Shown piece after piece: positions 1-8,997 of a stretch of 64,000 nucleotides of DNA. The DNA is from Acholeplasmatales bacterium (lineage in GTDB: Bacteria; Bacillota_I; Bacilli_A; Acholeplasmatales; Anaeroplasmataceae). Position 1 is the first letter of the stretch. Each line of letters opens with the position of its first letter. The translations under genes were made by a program, and so were the position numbers. The notes under the pieces are model-generated. The model ran no database searches, was not told the DNA's origin, and worked only from the letters and a program-made list of their open reading frames with translations. Location of the stretch: NCBI GenBank assembly GCA_017454375.1, contig JAFTDB010000031.1:1-64000 (forward strand). The letters run 5' to 3'.

Positions 1-768
1 ATGATATATAGAGGGTATTATTATGATGATGTATCATATATGTATTATTTGAAGTCTAGATTCTATAATCCAGAAATAAGAAGATTTATGACTCCAGATA
101 ATATAAATTATCTAGATATTACAAATGTTGGATGTGTAAATTTATATGCATATTGTAATAATAATCCTGTGATGTATTCTGATCCTGATGGTAGATTTGG
201 AATAGTAGGAACGTTGTTAATTGGTACAGCAATTGGGATGCTTATTGGTGGTGGATTAGCAACAGGGTTGCAAATAAAAGAATCTGGTTTGAATCCGAAA
301 GATTGGGATTGGAGAAAAATCGGTAGCGGTTTATTAATTGGGGCTGCAAATGGATTTGCTTTGACATTAGGTGGAGTTGCAGGTCTTTCATCAATTGGAA
401 TAACTGTTAGTGGATATAATTTATCTTTTGTTTCAGCTGCTGCAATTTCAATGGGAACATCTAGTTTAGCATATACTGGTGCTTATTCAATCGAACAAAT
501 AGGAACAAATGATTGGAATATCAACGATGCATTTATAGCGGCTACTGAAGGTTTGCGTAATGGTGCGATCTCCTTTGGATTTGGATATTTAGGTGGAAAA
601 ATAGGAATAATGAATGGCTTTGATAAAACTATTTCTAATGTATTTTACTCAAGTGTTAATATGACATCCGCTAGATTCATTACTTTTGCTGCTCAGTCCA
701 TATTAGGAGAACATACTGTGAAAACATTGTATAGCTTAATTGTAGCAATTATAAGATGGTTATTATAG
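1..768 (+). CDS. RHS-repeat protein, C-terminal fragment with variable toxin-like tail (5' end outside window)
   Basis: This is the 3' end of an RHS gene cut by the window edge. The ATG at base 1 is not the real start, because codon 1 aligns with an internal Phe (residue 1354) of the complete RHS gene at 1476-6362. Residues 1-65 are the RHS-associated core, ending in CNNNPVMYSDPDGR. From base 196 the protein switches to a tail of about 190 residues that is rich in Gly, Ala and Ile, has several hydrophobic segments and is unrelated in sequence to the tails of the other two RHS proteins here. In RHS polymorphic toxins the region after this core is the exchangeable effector. No known nuclease or deaminase motif is visible, so a membrane-acting or membrane-inserting tail is an inference. 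The next gene starts 2 bases after the stop and is the probable immunity partner. Confidence 0.85.
   Translation: MIYRGYYYDDVSYMYYLKSRFYNPEIRRFMTPDNINYLDITNVGCVNLYAYCNNNPVMYSDPDGRFGIVGTLLIGTAIGMLIGGGLATGLQIKESGLNPKDWDWRKIGSGLLIGAANGFALTLGGVAGLSSIGITVSGYNLSFVSAAAISMGTSSLAYTGAYSIEQIGTNDWNINDAFIAATEGLRNGAISFGFGYLGGKIGIMNGFDKTISNVFYSSVNMTSARFITFAAQSILGEHTVKTLYSLIVAIIRWLL
145..177 (+). repeat. 33-base block identical in all three RHS genes (copy 1)
   Basis: This segment encodes YAYCNNNPVMY of the RHS core. It is base-for-base identical to 5679-5711 and 34240-34272. It lies just before the point where the three proteins stop resembling one another, so it is a possible crossover site for tail exchange. 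Confidence 0.85.
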
Positions 769-770
769 AC

Positions 771-1343
771 ATGGGAAAAAAATACTCTGATTTAAGGTTA
801 AACAATTATAATATTGATGAAGAAAACATTGTAGCTCATGTTATAATTATTTTGAAACATTTAAATGAATATGTTTTAATAAAAAACTATGATGAAAATT
901 ATGATTTTTTAAGATTTACAGTATCTCCAAATCACATCAAGGAAAAGGTTAATGAAATAACAAATTGTAATTTTGAATTACAAAAAATAGGATATCTTGA
1001 AGAAACTAGCAGTAAAAATAAGTATTATTTATTTGTGATAAATATAACTAGTACGGATTTGCAAAAAATTACGGAAAAAATGGATGCAATTACAATAAAC
1101 AAAACGTCTCTTATGAAAAATAACATATGTGATGACATAGCAGAAATAGTATATAAAATTGAAAGTAGAGACTATAATGGAATATTTATAATTTTAGTTT
1201 TGGTTATAAGTGTAGTTTTAGCATTAAGCATATTAATATATTCAATTATTAATGGAAACATTAGGTTTGATTTGCTTTTTGGATTGTCACTTATATTTTT
1301 GGTATTGTTATATGGATTTTTGCATTATAAAAGAAATAAATAG
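771..1343 (+). CDS. Putative immunity/partner protein of the first RHS gene, two C-terminal membrane segments
   Basis: Not a family I recognise. The likely start is the ATG at 771, two bases after the RHS stop. An in-frame ATG at 756 would overlap the RHS gene by 13 bases. The 190-residue product has a soluble N-terminal part of about 130 residues, then two strongly hydrophobic helices (about residues 136-160 and 165-185) and a short basic end. The soluble part (VLIKNYDENYDFLRFTV followed by an alpha/beta pattern) is faintly like a Nudix fold without a Nudix box, which is only an impression. Its position directly behind the variable RHS tail is that expected of an immunity gene, and a membrane location would suit protection from a membrane-targeting tail. 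No ribosome-binding site is obvious, so translation is probably coupled to the RHS gene. Confidence 0.6.
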   Translation: MGKKYSDLRLNNYNIDEENIVAHVIIILKHLNEYVLIKNYDENYDFLRFTVSPNHIKEKVNEITNCNFELQKIGYLEETSSKNKYYLFVINITSTDLQKITEKMDAITINKTSLMKNNICDDIAEIVYKIESRDYNGIFIILVLVISVVLALSILIYSIINGNIRFDLLFGLSLIFLVLLYGFLHYKRNK

Positions 1344-1475
1344 AATGATTTAAAAGGGTATATAGAACTATTAAAAAATTAAATCTAAGATATAGAATCT
1401 ATTTATTAAAATAAGTGATGAATTATTAAAAGAGGTAAATAAAAAAATAATATTTTAGGGGAATGGTGGAAAAAT

Positions 1476-4400
1476 ATGAATAGGGGATTAAAAGGATACC
1501 AAGGTTTATTAGAAAATAAATTAGATTCAGCAACTGGATATATTAATTTAAATTATTATGATGCTAATTTAATGTTTGTAGTACCGCTTTATAATCTTAA
1601 AATGCCGAAAGAATTGAATTTGAGTCTAATATATAATTTCCAAAACAGGAATGAAACAGGCTTTTTTGGTAAAGGTTTCAAATTAAATTTATATGTCAAT
1701 ATCACTCAATCTGGGAATAACTATATAGTTACTAATTCAGATGGAAGTAGTGATGAATATGTATATCAAACCACTAATACATATAAAAATAGTGAGACAC
1801 AAAACACTTTAACGATTGCTTCTGAAGGTGGAACTACATATTATAATATAACAACTAAAAATGGTTATATTTTTAAATATAATCCATCACTGTCAGCCAA
1901 TTATCCAGTAAGTATAGGCATTGGTAGTGCTGATCGTACTACAGTAGATTTATATGGCAGTACTAAAAAGATAGAGACAACTGTATCTAATGCTGCAAAT
2001 TATACAATAACATTTGAAGTTGATAATACTTTTTCATCATATACAAGAATAAATAAAATAATATGTAGTGGATTACCCGTTTCGACTGAATACGTAATAG
2101 AATATACAAATGAATACATTTCATCAATTACATATAAATTAAATAATACTGTTTCTAGAGAGTTAATTTTTAGTTTTAATGCTGGTGCAATTTATTTTAT
2201 TGATGCAACAGAGAAACATAATTTCTCATACGTTATTGATGTTAATACACATTTAATAACACATTTTTGTGAATCATTTTCATCAGCTGCAAATCCGAAG
2301 ACTTTAACAACACTCATAGATTATTTTAGCCATGATACAAAAGTTACCGATTTTTATAATAATGTTTCGTATTATTTGTTTGAAGATGATGAAAATTATG
2401 CAACAGGACGATTAATGTATATAATTAATGATAATAAATATGTTCAAAATGGTGTAACAAAACAAGCCTTTAGTCTTAATAATTTTGAATATGATTCAAA
2501 TGGATTATTAAAACATCAATCATCTATTATAAAATATAATCCTGATAATACCAATCTTCTTAGTAGTAAGAGAGTGAATATATTTACAAATAATCAGCTT
2601 TCATTAACAAATTATGATGTTATTACAAATTCACCCTTTTATAGGCCTGCACTAGGTGATATAGCAGATTATGTTTCAGGTACCGGTACATTATCTAAAA
2701 CTGTATATCTAACAGGAAATACTGGAGATAATTTTTTAATTTCAATGCTTGTTAAATTAACTAGTAATTATAATGCTAATTGTTTCTACTTGGAATTATT
2801 ATATGGTGGCATAAATAAAAGAACATATTTACGAAAGAAGAATAATAATTCGGAATATGAATTAGTAACAATGGGTATTCACTTAGAATCCACCATTACT
2901 AACATTAAGATAACAATCGGCTTAAGTAATTCATCTATGGTAATAGGTGGAGTAATGCTTATGAGGAAAGATTTTGGAGTAAACTATACATATGATTCAT
3001 CCAACAATCTTGCTTCTGCTGAAACTAGTAACGGCACAACAAATTATACATATAATTCAAATAATTTAGTATCCAATATCTTATATCCAGATAATACATC
3101 AGAAGCATATACATATTCTTTTATCAATAATGAATACAAGATTTCTAGTGTAGTTGATGAAAATGGAGTTAAAAAAGAATATACATATGAGCATAATGGA
3201 AATATTGAATTTTATAATCTAAAAAGAAATAATTATGGTCAATATATTTCAATACATAATGTATATAATTCAAATGGTACTTTATCACAAGAAAGGGATG
3301 AACTAGACAACACTACATCATATAATTATTATAATAGTGGATTATTATATAGAGTTCATTCTCCATTGGAAACTTCTCCTGACACTGTATATCTTGAATA
3401 TTATTATGAAAGCTCAAACAATACCTTGTTTGATAGAATAAAAATGTATTCAAATGCACATATAAGGAATGTGTATTATACTTATACCAATGCTGATAAA
3501 ATAGAAACTGTTAATAATTTTAATGGTTCTTTATATAGTTATAGCTACAATTCTTATGATGATTATTCAGGCTTAGCATTAAATAATAGTAAAATATCTG
3601 AAATTGATTACACATCTGATAAATATTTACCTGAAACAATAAAATATGGTACAAATAGTGACGGATATAGATTTATATATGATGGGAATAATAATTATAG
3701 GTTAACAAATATTAAATATGTTACATATTTAGGGATTTTAAAGAATAGATTTGATTATGAATATGATTATCATGGCATGTTAAAACAAATATATTTTTAT
3801 CCATATAATAATTCTTCACAAGTGTTATTAAAAGAATATACATATGATAATGATGATAGAGTTAGTAGTATATCTTCAGCATATTTAAACTATACATTTG
3901 ATTATACTTATGATAACAATGGTGTAGTAAAAATAGTTAAGCATAATATCAATGGCAATAAAAAATATATGACATATGATAGCGATAAGAATCACTCATC
4001 AACAACACTTAATACAATTGATCAAAATTTATTAAATTTATATGATATTGTTACATTAAATGATAATGTAGTATCAAATAAAGGCGTAAAGCCATATATA
4101 TTTAATAAATTTTCTGGTAATCCATTTGTGTATGATGAAAGTGTAGGTAGAATGGTGTTCTATCCTACATATGGTAATTTAGCTTACAATTTTGGATTCA
4201 ATGAGTCTGGTAGTGTAATAGCTAGATTAAAGCCAACTGATGTATCAAGTAAGCAAATGATATATTCATTATATGATGGAAGTAATTATGTAGATTTATT
4301 TGTACAATCTGGACATTTATATTTAAGTGTTTTTGGCGCTAATTATAGTACGAATTTAATTATCTCATCATCTGTTTGGAGTAGAGTAGGTATATCTTAC

Positions 4401-6362
4401 ACAAAAAGAATAGTTGGTACATCAAATTTCCAAACATATCTAGATGTAAGAGTATATTGTAATGGTAATACATATGAGAATTCATTTTTAATGAATAATA
4501 GTTTCTATGCTGAATACGTTCATATAGGAAAAAGACATAACAATTCATATAGATTCTCTGGATATTTTTCTAATATCGCATTTAGAAGTGCATATTCTGA
4601 ATTGTCAACTCTATCTTATCTTTCAACTGAACTAATTGATTATGTAATTACATATAAAACTGACTTTTTATATAGAGTATCAGAAAAACAAATCTTAAGT
4701 AATAATAATATAGTAAAGAATTCATATTTTTACAAAAATATGGTTGGAAGTTCTATATATACATCAAATATTGTATCTAGTGAGTTAATTTCTTCTCCAT
4801 GGTTTACAGCCAATAGAACATATACATATGATAAGCTTAATAGAGTAACTGCTATATCAGATTCAACCTTTGGCAGTCATACTTATACATATGATAACTG
4901 TGGAATGTTAGCATCTGAAACATTTGGTAGTATAACAATTTCATATGAATATGATTTTAACGGTAATATCAAGAAAGTTACTAGAAGTGATTACCAAAAT
5001 AATCCATTAATTTTCACATATGATAATACTATTAAAGATAGATTAGCATATTGTGGAAATAACCAAGTATATTATTCAAATTCATCTCCAGGAAATATTG
5101 CAGTTTTTGGAAATCAAGAATATACTTATGAAGGTAAAAGATTAGTAGAAATAAATAGATCATCAGGGAATGAGCATACCCAAATAAAATATACATATGA
5201 TGATGAAGGATTACTTGTCAAAAAGAGTAAATCTGTATGGTACGATGATGATACAGAAGGATATGATGAAGATACATTATATTTTTATGAAAATGGTAAT
5301 CTAGTTACTGAAATAAAAGATAATACACGCAATGATTATCTATATGATACAAATGGAAATCTATATGGATTTATAGTAAATAATTATGATAAATATTTCT
5401 ATGTAAGAGATATATTAGGTAATATATTAGGTATAGTAAGTATTACAGGCTCTTTATTAAGAAAATATGATTATGATGCCTTTGGTTATATACATAATGT
5501 AACTAATTATTCATCATTTAGTGCTTATAATCCATTTGTATACAAAGGATATTATTATGATGAAGATTCTTATATGTATTATTTAAAATCTAGATTCTAT
5601 AATCCAGAATTAAGAAGATTTATAACTCCAGATAATATAAATTATCTAGATATTACAAATGTGGGATGTGTAAATCTGTATGCATATTGTAATAATAATC
5701 CTGTGATGTATTCGGATCCAGATGGGCGCTCTCCAGAATGGTGGCAATGGCTATTAAGCGGAGCTGCAGTAGTCGCCGGAGTTGCATTATCTGCTACAGG
5801 CATTGGTGGTGTATTAGGTGGAGTGCTTATCGGTGCAGGAGCTGGTTCGATAGTTAATGGATATGTTAATGAAGCAAATGGCGGTTCATTCACTGCTGGA
5901 TATTGGGGTGGAGCTATATCAGGAGCACTTTGTGGTGTAGGTGCTGGCATTGGCGGTTTAGCTTTTGTTGCAGCTAGCAAAGCAACAAATATTGCCTGTA
6001 TAGGGTACTTAACGGCAGGTTGCATAAGCTCATTTGCAGGTGGCTTTTTTGGAAATATGTTCGGCACTACAGCATCAGCTTTTTTTGACAAAAATTTATC
6101 TAACATAGATTGGATAAAAACACTAAAAGTTTCTTCGGCAGTTGGTGGATTAAATATATTAGCGGGTATTGCTTCAGGCGCAAGCTCTATTATCGCAGAA
6201 TACGGAAAGAGGGCTGCATCAAGCATGATACACATTGCAAACATAGGCAAGTATTCAAATGCAAATGTTATGATTGCATCTAGGCTTGTTGCTGGTGGTA
6301 TTTCATCAATGACAGAAGGAGTTTTTGATGCTATTAGTTTCCTAATTAGCCTCATAATGTGA
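1476..6362 (+). CDS. RHS-repeat polymorphic toxin-like protein with carbohydrate-binding-like and LamG-like inserts
   Basis: A complete 1628-residue RHS protein. The ATG at 1476 follows GGTGG at 1465-1469. No signal peptide or N-terminal membrane segment is visible. Residues about 20-380 form the N-terminal shell; about 385-505 is a beta-rich, carbohydrate-binding-module-like insert; many YD-type repeats (YTYDxxNxL pattern) follow. About 868-1050 is a LamG/concanavalin-like domain, then more YD repeats. The RHS core spans about 1354-1418 and ends in DPDGR. Residues 1419-1628 are a Gly/Ala-rich hydrophobic tail unlike those of the other RHS genes. Family knowledge: the shell encloses the C-terminal effector, which is released after the core. 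The tail's activity is unknown; its repeated hydrophobic segments suggest membrane insertion (inference). A small membrane protein gene starts 7 bases downstream. The secretion route is not evident. Confidence 0.9.
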   Translation: MNRGLKGYQGLLENKLDSATGYINLNYYDANLMFVVPLYNLKMPKELNLSLIYNFQNRNETGFFGKGFKLNLYVNITQSGNNYIVTNSDGSSDEYVYQTTNTYKNSETQNTLTIASEGGTTYYNITTKNGYIFKYNPSLSANYPVSIGIGSADRTTVDLYGSTKKIETTVSNAANYTITFEVDNTFSSYTRINKIICSGLPVSTEYVIEYTNEYISSITYKLNNTVSRELIFSFNAGAIYFIDATEKHNFSYVIDVNTHLITHFCESFSSAANPKTLTTLIDYFSHDTKVTDFYNNVSYYLFEDDENYATGRLMYIINDNKYVQNGVTKQAFSLNNFEYDSNGLLKHQSSIIKYNPDNTNLLSSKRVNIFTNNQLSLTNYDVITNSPFYRPALGDIADYVSGTGTLSKTVYLTGNTGDNFLISMLVKLTSNYNANCFYLELLYGGINKRTYLRKKNNNSEYELVTMGIHLESTITNIKITIGLSNSSMVIGGVMLMRKDFGVNYTYDSSNNLASAETSNGTTNYTYNSNNLVSNILYPDNTSEAYTYSFINNEYKISSVVDENGVKKEYTYEHNGNIEFYNLKRNNYGQYISIHNVYNSNGTLSQERDELDNTTSYNYYNSGLLYRVHSPLETSPDTVYLEYYYESSNNTLFDRIKMYSNAHIRNVYYTYTNADKIETVNNFNGSLYSYSYNSYDDYSGLALNNSKISEIDYTSDKYLPETIKYGTNSDGYRFIYDGNNNYRLTNIKYVTYLGILKNRFDYEYDYHGMLKQIYFYPYNNSSQVLLKEYTYDNDDRVSSISSAYLNYTFDYTYDNNGVVKIVKHNINGNKKYMTYDSDKNHSSTTLNTIDQNLLNLYDIVTLNDNVVSNKGVKPYIFNKFSGNPFVYDESVGRMVFYPTYGNLAYNFGFNESGSVIARLKPTDVSSKQMIYSLYDGSNYVDLFVQSGHLYLSVFGANYSTNLIISSSVWSRVGISYTKRIVGTSNFQTYLDVRVYCNGNTYENSFLMNNSFYAEYVHIGKRHNNSYRFSGYFSNIAFRSAYSELSTLSYLSTELIDYVITYKTDFLYRVSEKQILSNNNIVKNSYFYKNMVGSSIYTSNIVSSELISSPWFTANRTYTYDKLNRVTAISDSTFGSHTYTYDNCGMLASETFGSITISYEYDFNGNIKKVTRSDYQNNPLIFTYDNTIKDRLAYCGNNQVYYSNSSPGNIAVFGNQEYTYEGKRLVEINRSSGNEHTQIKYTYDDEGLLVKKSKSVWYDDDTEGYDEDTLYFYENGNLVTEIKDNTRNDYLYDTNGNLYGFIVNNYDKYFYVRDILGNILGIVSITGSLLRKYDYDAFGYIHNVTNYSSFSAYNPFVYKGYYYDEDSYMYYLKSRFYNPELRRFITPDNINYLDITNVGCVNLYAYCNNNPVMYSDPDGRSPEWWQWLLSGAAVVAGVALSATGIGGVLGGVLIGAGAGSIVNGYVNEANGGSFTAGYWGGAISGALCGVGAGIGGLAFVAASKATNIACIGYLTAGCISSFAGGFFGNMFGTTASAFFDKNLSNIDWIKTLKVSSAVGGLNILAGIASGASSIIAEYGKRAASSMIHIANIGKYSNANVMIASRLVAGGISSMTEGVFDAISFLISLIM
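5679..5711 (+). repeat. 33-base block identical in all three RHS genes (copy 2)
   Basis: The core/tail junction copy in the complete RHS gene, identical to 145-177 and 34240-34272. The wider region 5589-5729 matches 55-195 with only about ten differences, while the DNA immediately after it is unrelated. Confidence 0.85.
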
Positions 6363-6369
6363 ATTTATT

Positions 6370-6786
6370 GTGAAAAAATATATAAAAAATTTGTATCAAA
6401 TATTATCAATCGCTGTTTCTTATGCACTAGTGGAAGTTCTTTTATTGATCCCTTTTATTCCGATGAGTCAAGTTGAACGAAGTCAACAAGAAATTAAAAT
6501 AGCATATGCGCTTATTTTATCAGGTATGATTGGACTACCCGTATTAACTATTATTTTTGGCTGCTTTTGGATATTCCAATTTGTTTCTTTTGATGAGTCA
6601 GGGATAAAAATATTTTTCATGAACCATATTATAAAAGAAATAAAGTGGAAAGATGTAAAAAGGATAGAATATTCGAATTGGATGAAAAATCCAACAATAA
6701 CGTTACATTTGTTAAATGGGGATAGAATAAACTTAGATAGAAGGGAAAAAATAATATCAGCAATTAATAAATATCTTCACAAATAA
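6370..6786 (+). CDS. Putative immunity/partner protein of the second RHS gene: two membrane segments plus PH-like domain
   Basis: A 138-residue protein starting at a GTG 7 bases after the RHS stop (MKKYIKNLYQ). Translation is probably coupled, since no good ribosome-binding site is visible. Residues about 9-30 and 52-76 are hydrophobic helices. Residues about 77-138 form a beta-rich region ending in an amphipathic helix (FDESGIKIFF, IKWKDVKRIEY, INKYLHK). This resembles bacterial PH-like (YcxB/DUF-type) domains that follow a two-helix hairpin. The same layout, and the same MKKY start, is seen in the gene following the RHS gene at 30205. Position and size suggest an immunity protein for the preceding hydrophobic RHS tail; this is inference from context. 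Confidence 0.6.
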   Translation: MKKYIKNLYQILSIAVSYALVEVLLLIPFIPMSQVERSQQEIKIAYALILSGMIGLPVLTIIFGCFWIFQFVSFDESGIKIFFMNHIIKEIKWKDVKRIEYSNWMKNPTITLHLLNGDRINLDRREKIISAINKYLHK

Positions 6787-6792
6787 TAAATT

Positions 6793-6846
6793 AAGGTAAA
6801 TTATGTGAAAACTTATTTGTAAATTTTCATAATTTACCTTTTTTAT
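6793..6846 (+). terminator. Rho-independent terminator after the first RHS island
   Basis: A perfect 13-base stem (6793-6805 with 6828-6840) with a 22-base loop, followed by a T-rich run. It separates the RHS/partner unit from the VTC gene. Confidence 0.8.
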
Positions 6847-6910
6847 TTTATATTTATTTCATTATCTTTATATATTATATAGGCACAAGGATAAAAAGAA
6901 GGTGTCTAAT

Positions 6911-7660
6911 ATGATTAAGTCTAATCAAGTATTTGAAAGATATGAACTTAAATATATCTTAACAAAAACTGAATATGAAGAATTCAAAAAAGAATTATTA
7001 AATCATATGAAGGTAGATAAATATGGTATATCTACAATTCAATCTGTTTATTTTGATACACCTGATTATAAATTAATTACTAAATCTATTGATAAGCCTG
7101 TATTTAAAGAAAAGATTAGATTACGTAGCTATGGCTTAGCTACAGAAGATAGTCCTTGTTACTTAGAAATAAAAAGAAAGGCAGAAGGATTAGTATATAA
7201 AAGAAGAATATCACTTAAAGAAGAAGATGCCTTAAATTTTATGAATTATAAAGTCGATATTAATGATTCACAAATAGAAAGAGAATTAAAATATTTTAGA
7301 AATTATTATAAAAATCTAGAGCCTTCAATGTTAATCATTTATGAACGTGAATCATTTTATAAAGAAAATAGTGAAGTAAGAGTAACATTTGATTTTAATC
7401 CTAGATATAGAACATATGATTTAAATCTACATACATCACTTGAAGGAATTCCTTTAAATGAAAATGATGAAATATATATGGAAATAAAGGTATTAAATAA
7501 TATGCCTTTATGGTTAACAGAAATAATAACTAAAACAAAGGTTAAGCGTGGATCAATATCTAAATATGGTGAAGCATATAAAAGAGTAAAGGGACATACA
7601 AGCCCAGCACTAAGAAAAGGAGAAGCAGCATATGGAAAACTTATTCAGTTCAATATTTAG
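6911..7660 (+). CDS. VTC-domain (polyphosphate polymerase-type) protein
   Basis: A 249-residue VTC-family protein of the CYTH/triphosphate-tunnel fold. In the yeast VTC complex this domain makes polyphosphate from ATP. The charged strand motifs of the tunnel are present in order: RYELKYIL near the N-terminus, KEKIRLRSYG, YLEIKRK, YKRRISL, YERESFY, VTFDFNPRYR and YMEIKV, then a C-terminal SKYGEAYKR. The ATG at 6911 is preferred to an in-frame GTG at 6902 because AAGGTG (6899-6904) is correctly spaced for it. The next gene (DUF4956 membrane protein) overlaps by 29 bases. The VTC-DUF4956 pairing is common in bacteria and points to a membrane-linked polyphosphate or related polymer function. The exact product is not established. 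Confidence 0.85.
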   Translation: MIKSNQVFERYELKYILTKTEYEEFKKELLNHMKVDKYGISTIQSVYFDTPDYKLITKSIDKPVFKEKIRLRSYGLATEDSPCYLEIKRKAEGLVYKRRISLKEEDALNFMNYKVDINDSQIERELKYFRNYYKNLEPSMLIIYERESFYKENSEVRVTFDFNPRYRTYDLNLHTSLEGIPLNENDEIYMEIKVLNNMPLWLTEIITKTKVKRGSISKYGEAYKRVKGHTSPALRKGEAAYGKLIQFNI

Positions 7661-8312
7661 CGAAACAATGGATGTTAAAGCATTCTTCATAATGATAACA
7701 TCTACTATATTAACAGGACTTGTAATATCATTTTTAATGTCATTTAAAATGCATTCTAGCAAGAGATTCTTTATCTCTAATGCCATAATGCCATCTATAG
7801 TTGCGATGGTAATCTGCTTTGCGAATGGTAACATCGGTGTAGCAGTAGCGGTTGGTGGTGCATTTGGACTTGTGAGATTCCGTTCTGCTCAAGGTACATC
7901 AGAAGAAATAGGTGCGTTGTTTATAAGTGTAGCATCTGGCATAGCATTCGGTATGGGCTATATCGCATATGGTGTATTATTCTCAATTCTAGTGACATTA
8001 ATTTATATCATTTTAACGCATTTACCTATCTTCTCACACAAGGATCAAGCCTCTTATAAACTAGTGAAAATAACTATTCCAGAGGACCTAAATTACGAAG
8101 AGGAATTTGAAGAAATTCTTAAACGTTATAGTAGTGAATACGAATATCTAAAAGTTAAAACATCTGATATGGGATCTTTATATAAGCTAGATATAAAGGT
8201 TAAGATGAAGGATGTAAAAGAAGTAAAAGAAATGTTAGATGAAATAAGAGTTAGAAACGGAAACATGGAAGTAGCTGCCCTCCCATATAGCGAAGTTTCT
8301 ACTCAACTTTAA
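7632..8312 (+). CDS. DUF4956 membrane protein
   Basis: A 226-residue membrane protein of the DUF4956 type. It has four hydrophobic helices (about residues 17-37, 49-66, 70-80 with 97-112, and 116-133) around the conserved stretch GAFGLVRFRSAQGTSEEI. A cytoplasmic ferredoxin-like C-terminal half follows (about residues 140-226, VKITIPEDLNYEEEFEEIL). It overlaps the 3' end of the VTC gene by 29 bases, so the two are co-translated. Family members are regularly found beside VTC or CotH-type genes; the function is not known, and a role in exporting or anchoring the VTC product is inference. A terminator follows directly. Confidence 0.85.
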   Translation: MENLFSSIFSETMDVKAFFIMITSTILTGLVISFLMSFKMHSSKRFFISNAIMPSIVAMVICFANGNIGVAVAVGGAFGLVRFRSAQGTSEEIGALFISVASGIAFGMGYIAYGVLFSILVTLIYIILTHLPIFSHKDQASYKLVKITIPEDLNYEEEFEEILKRYSSEYEYLKVKTSDMGSLYKLDIKVKMKDVKEVKEMLDEIRVRNGNMEVAALPYSEVSTQL

Positions 8313-8314
8313 AG

Positions 8315-8337
8315 GCTTAGGAAACTAAGCTTTTTTT
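8315..8337 (+). terminator. Rho-independent terminator after the VTC/DUF4956 pair
   Basis: Stem GCTTAG/CTAAGC with a GAAA loop, followed by seven T residues, starting 2 bases after the stop codon. Confidence 0.85.
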
Positions 8338-8433
8338 GTTTATTTGTAGTGAGTTATAAAAATGTAATAAATATTACACTTTTAATGTTTGATAAATTTA
8401 TGAAAATGTTTTACTTTTTTACGCAAGTTTTAA

Positions 8434-8463
8434 TAGACTAACTAAACGTTTAAGTGATATAAT
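8434..8463 (+). promoter_or_regulatory. Predicted promoter of the hydrogenase operon (extended -10)
   Basis: TAGACT (8434-8439), 18-base spacer, and TATAAT (8458-8463) preceded by TG one base upstream. The leader to the ATG is about 40 bases. It contains a small palindrome AAAACT-ATT-AGTTTT (8477-8491) of unknown meaning and a strong GGGAGG ribosome-binding site. No Rex-type operator was recognised. Confidence 0.6.
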
Positions 8464-8511
8464 ACTTCACGGTAATAAAACTATTAGTTTTATAATTATG
8501 GGAGGTTATTT

Positions 8512-8997
8512 ATGGGTCGTTTGAACGGTGCTGCTGTAAAACAAATCAATGGAATCATCGACAGATACAAAGATGAAGAGACTCCTTTGATGTTGATTTT
8601 AAGCGACATTCAAAAGGAATATGGTTATATTCCTCTAGAAGTACAAGAGCTAGTTTCAGAAAAAACAGGCATTCCTGTTGCTGAAATCTATGGCGTTGTA
8701 AGCTTCTATTCATATTTCTCTTTAACACCAAAGGGAAAATATGTTATTGGTGTTTGTCTAGGAACTGCTTGTTATGTTAAGGGTTCTCAAAATGTAATAG
8801 ACAAATTCTCAGAATTATTAAATATTAAACCAGGTGAAACAAGTGAAGATGGTTTATTCACTCTTGATGCACTACGCTGCATCGGTGCATGTGGTATTGC
8901 ACCAGCTGTTTCAATCAATGGTAAGGTTTATTCTAAGGTTAGCGTAAACCAAGTACAAGGTATTATCGATTCTTACAGACAGGAGGCTAACAACTAA
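8512..8997 (+). CDS. hydC: NuoE-like [2Fe-2S] subunit of trimeric [FeFe]-hydrogenase
   Basis: A 161-residue thioredoxin-like ferredoxin subunit (NuoE/HydC/HndA family), of normal family length. The four cluster ligands are visible: C82 and C87 in CLGTAC, and C123 and C127 in CIGAC. Upstream is the helical N-terminal domain, with SDIQKEYGYIP and the GVVSFYSYFS motif typical of the family. It passes electrons between the flavin subunit and the hydrogenase subunit of a soluble NAD(P)H- and ferredoxin-linked hydrogenase. It is first in a three-gene operon. The next ATG overlaps its stop by one base and is served by the AGGAGG at 8981-8986 inside this gene. Confidence 0.93.
   Translation: MGRLNGAAVKQINGIIDRYKDEETPLMLILSDIQKEYGYIPLEVQELVSEKTGIPVAEIYGVVSFYSYFSLTPKGKYVIGVCLGTACYVKGSQNVIDKFSELLNIKPGETSEDGLFTLDALRCIGACGIAPAVSINGKVYSKVSVNQVQGIIDSYRQEANN

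Noticed and set aside
1-768. A short stand-alone RHS-tip gene starting at base 1
   Set aside because: The ATG at base 1 aligns with an internal position of the RHS core, so this is a longer gene cut by the window edge.
1344-1475. Promoter or RNA element before the complete RHS gene
   Set aside because: The gap is simply AT-rich. No convincing -35/-10 pair, hairpin or RNA motif could be identified apart from the GGTGG ribosome-binding site.
5642-6355. A 237-codon minus-strand open frame opposite the RHS tail
   Set aside because: It lies wholly within the RHS coding frame, is Pro/Ala-rich because it mirrors Gly/Ala codons, and has no ribosome-binding site.
8477-8491. Rex or other redox operator in the hydrogenase leader
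   Set aside because: The palindrome is short and does not match the Rex consensus I know; it is recorded only as an unexplained inverted repeat.
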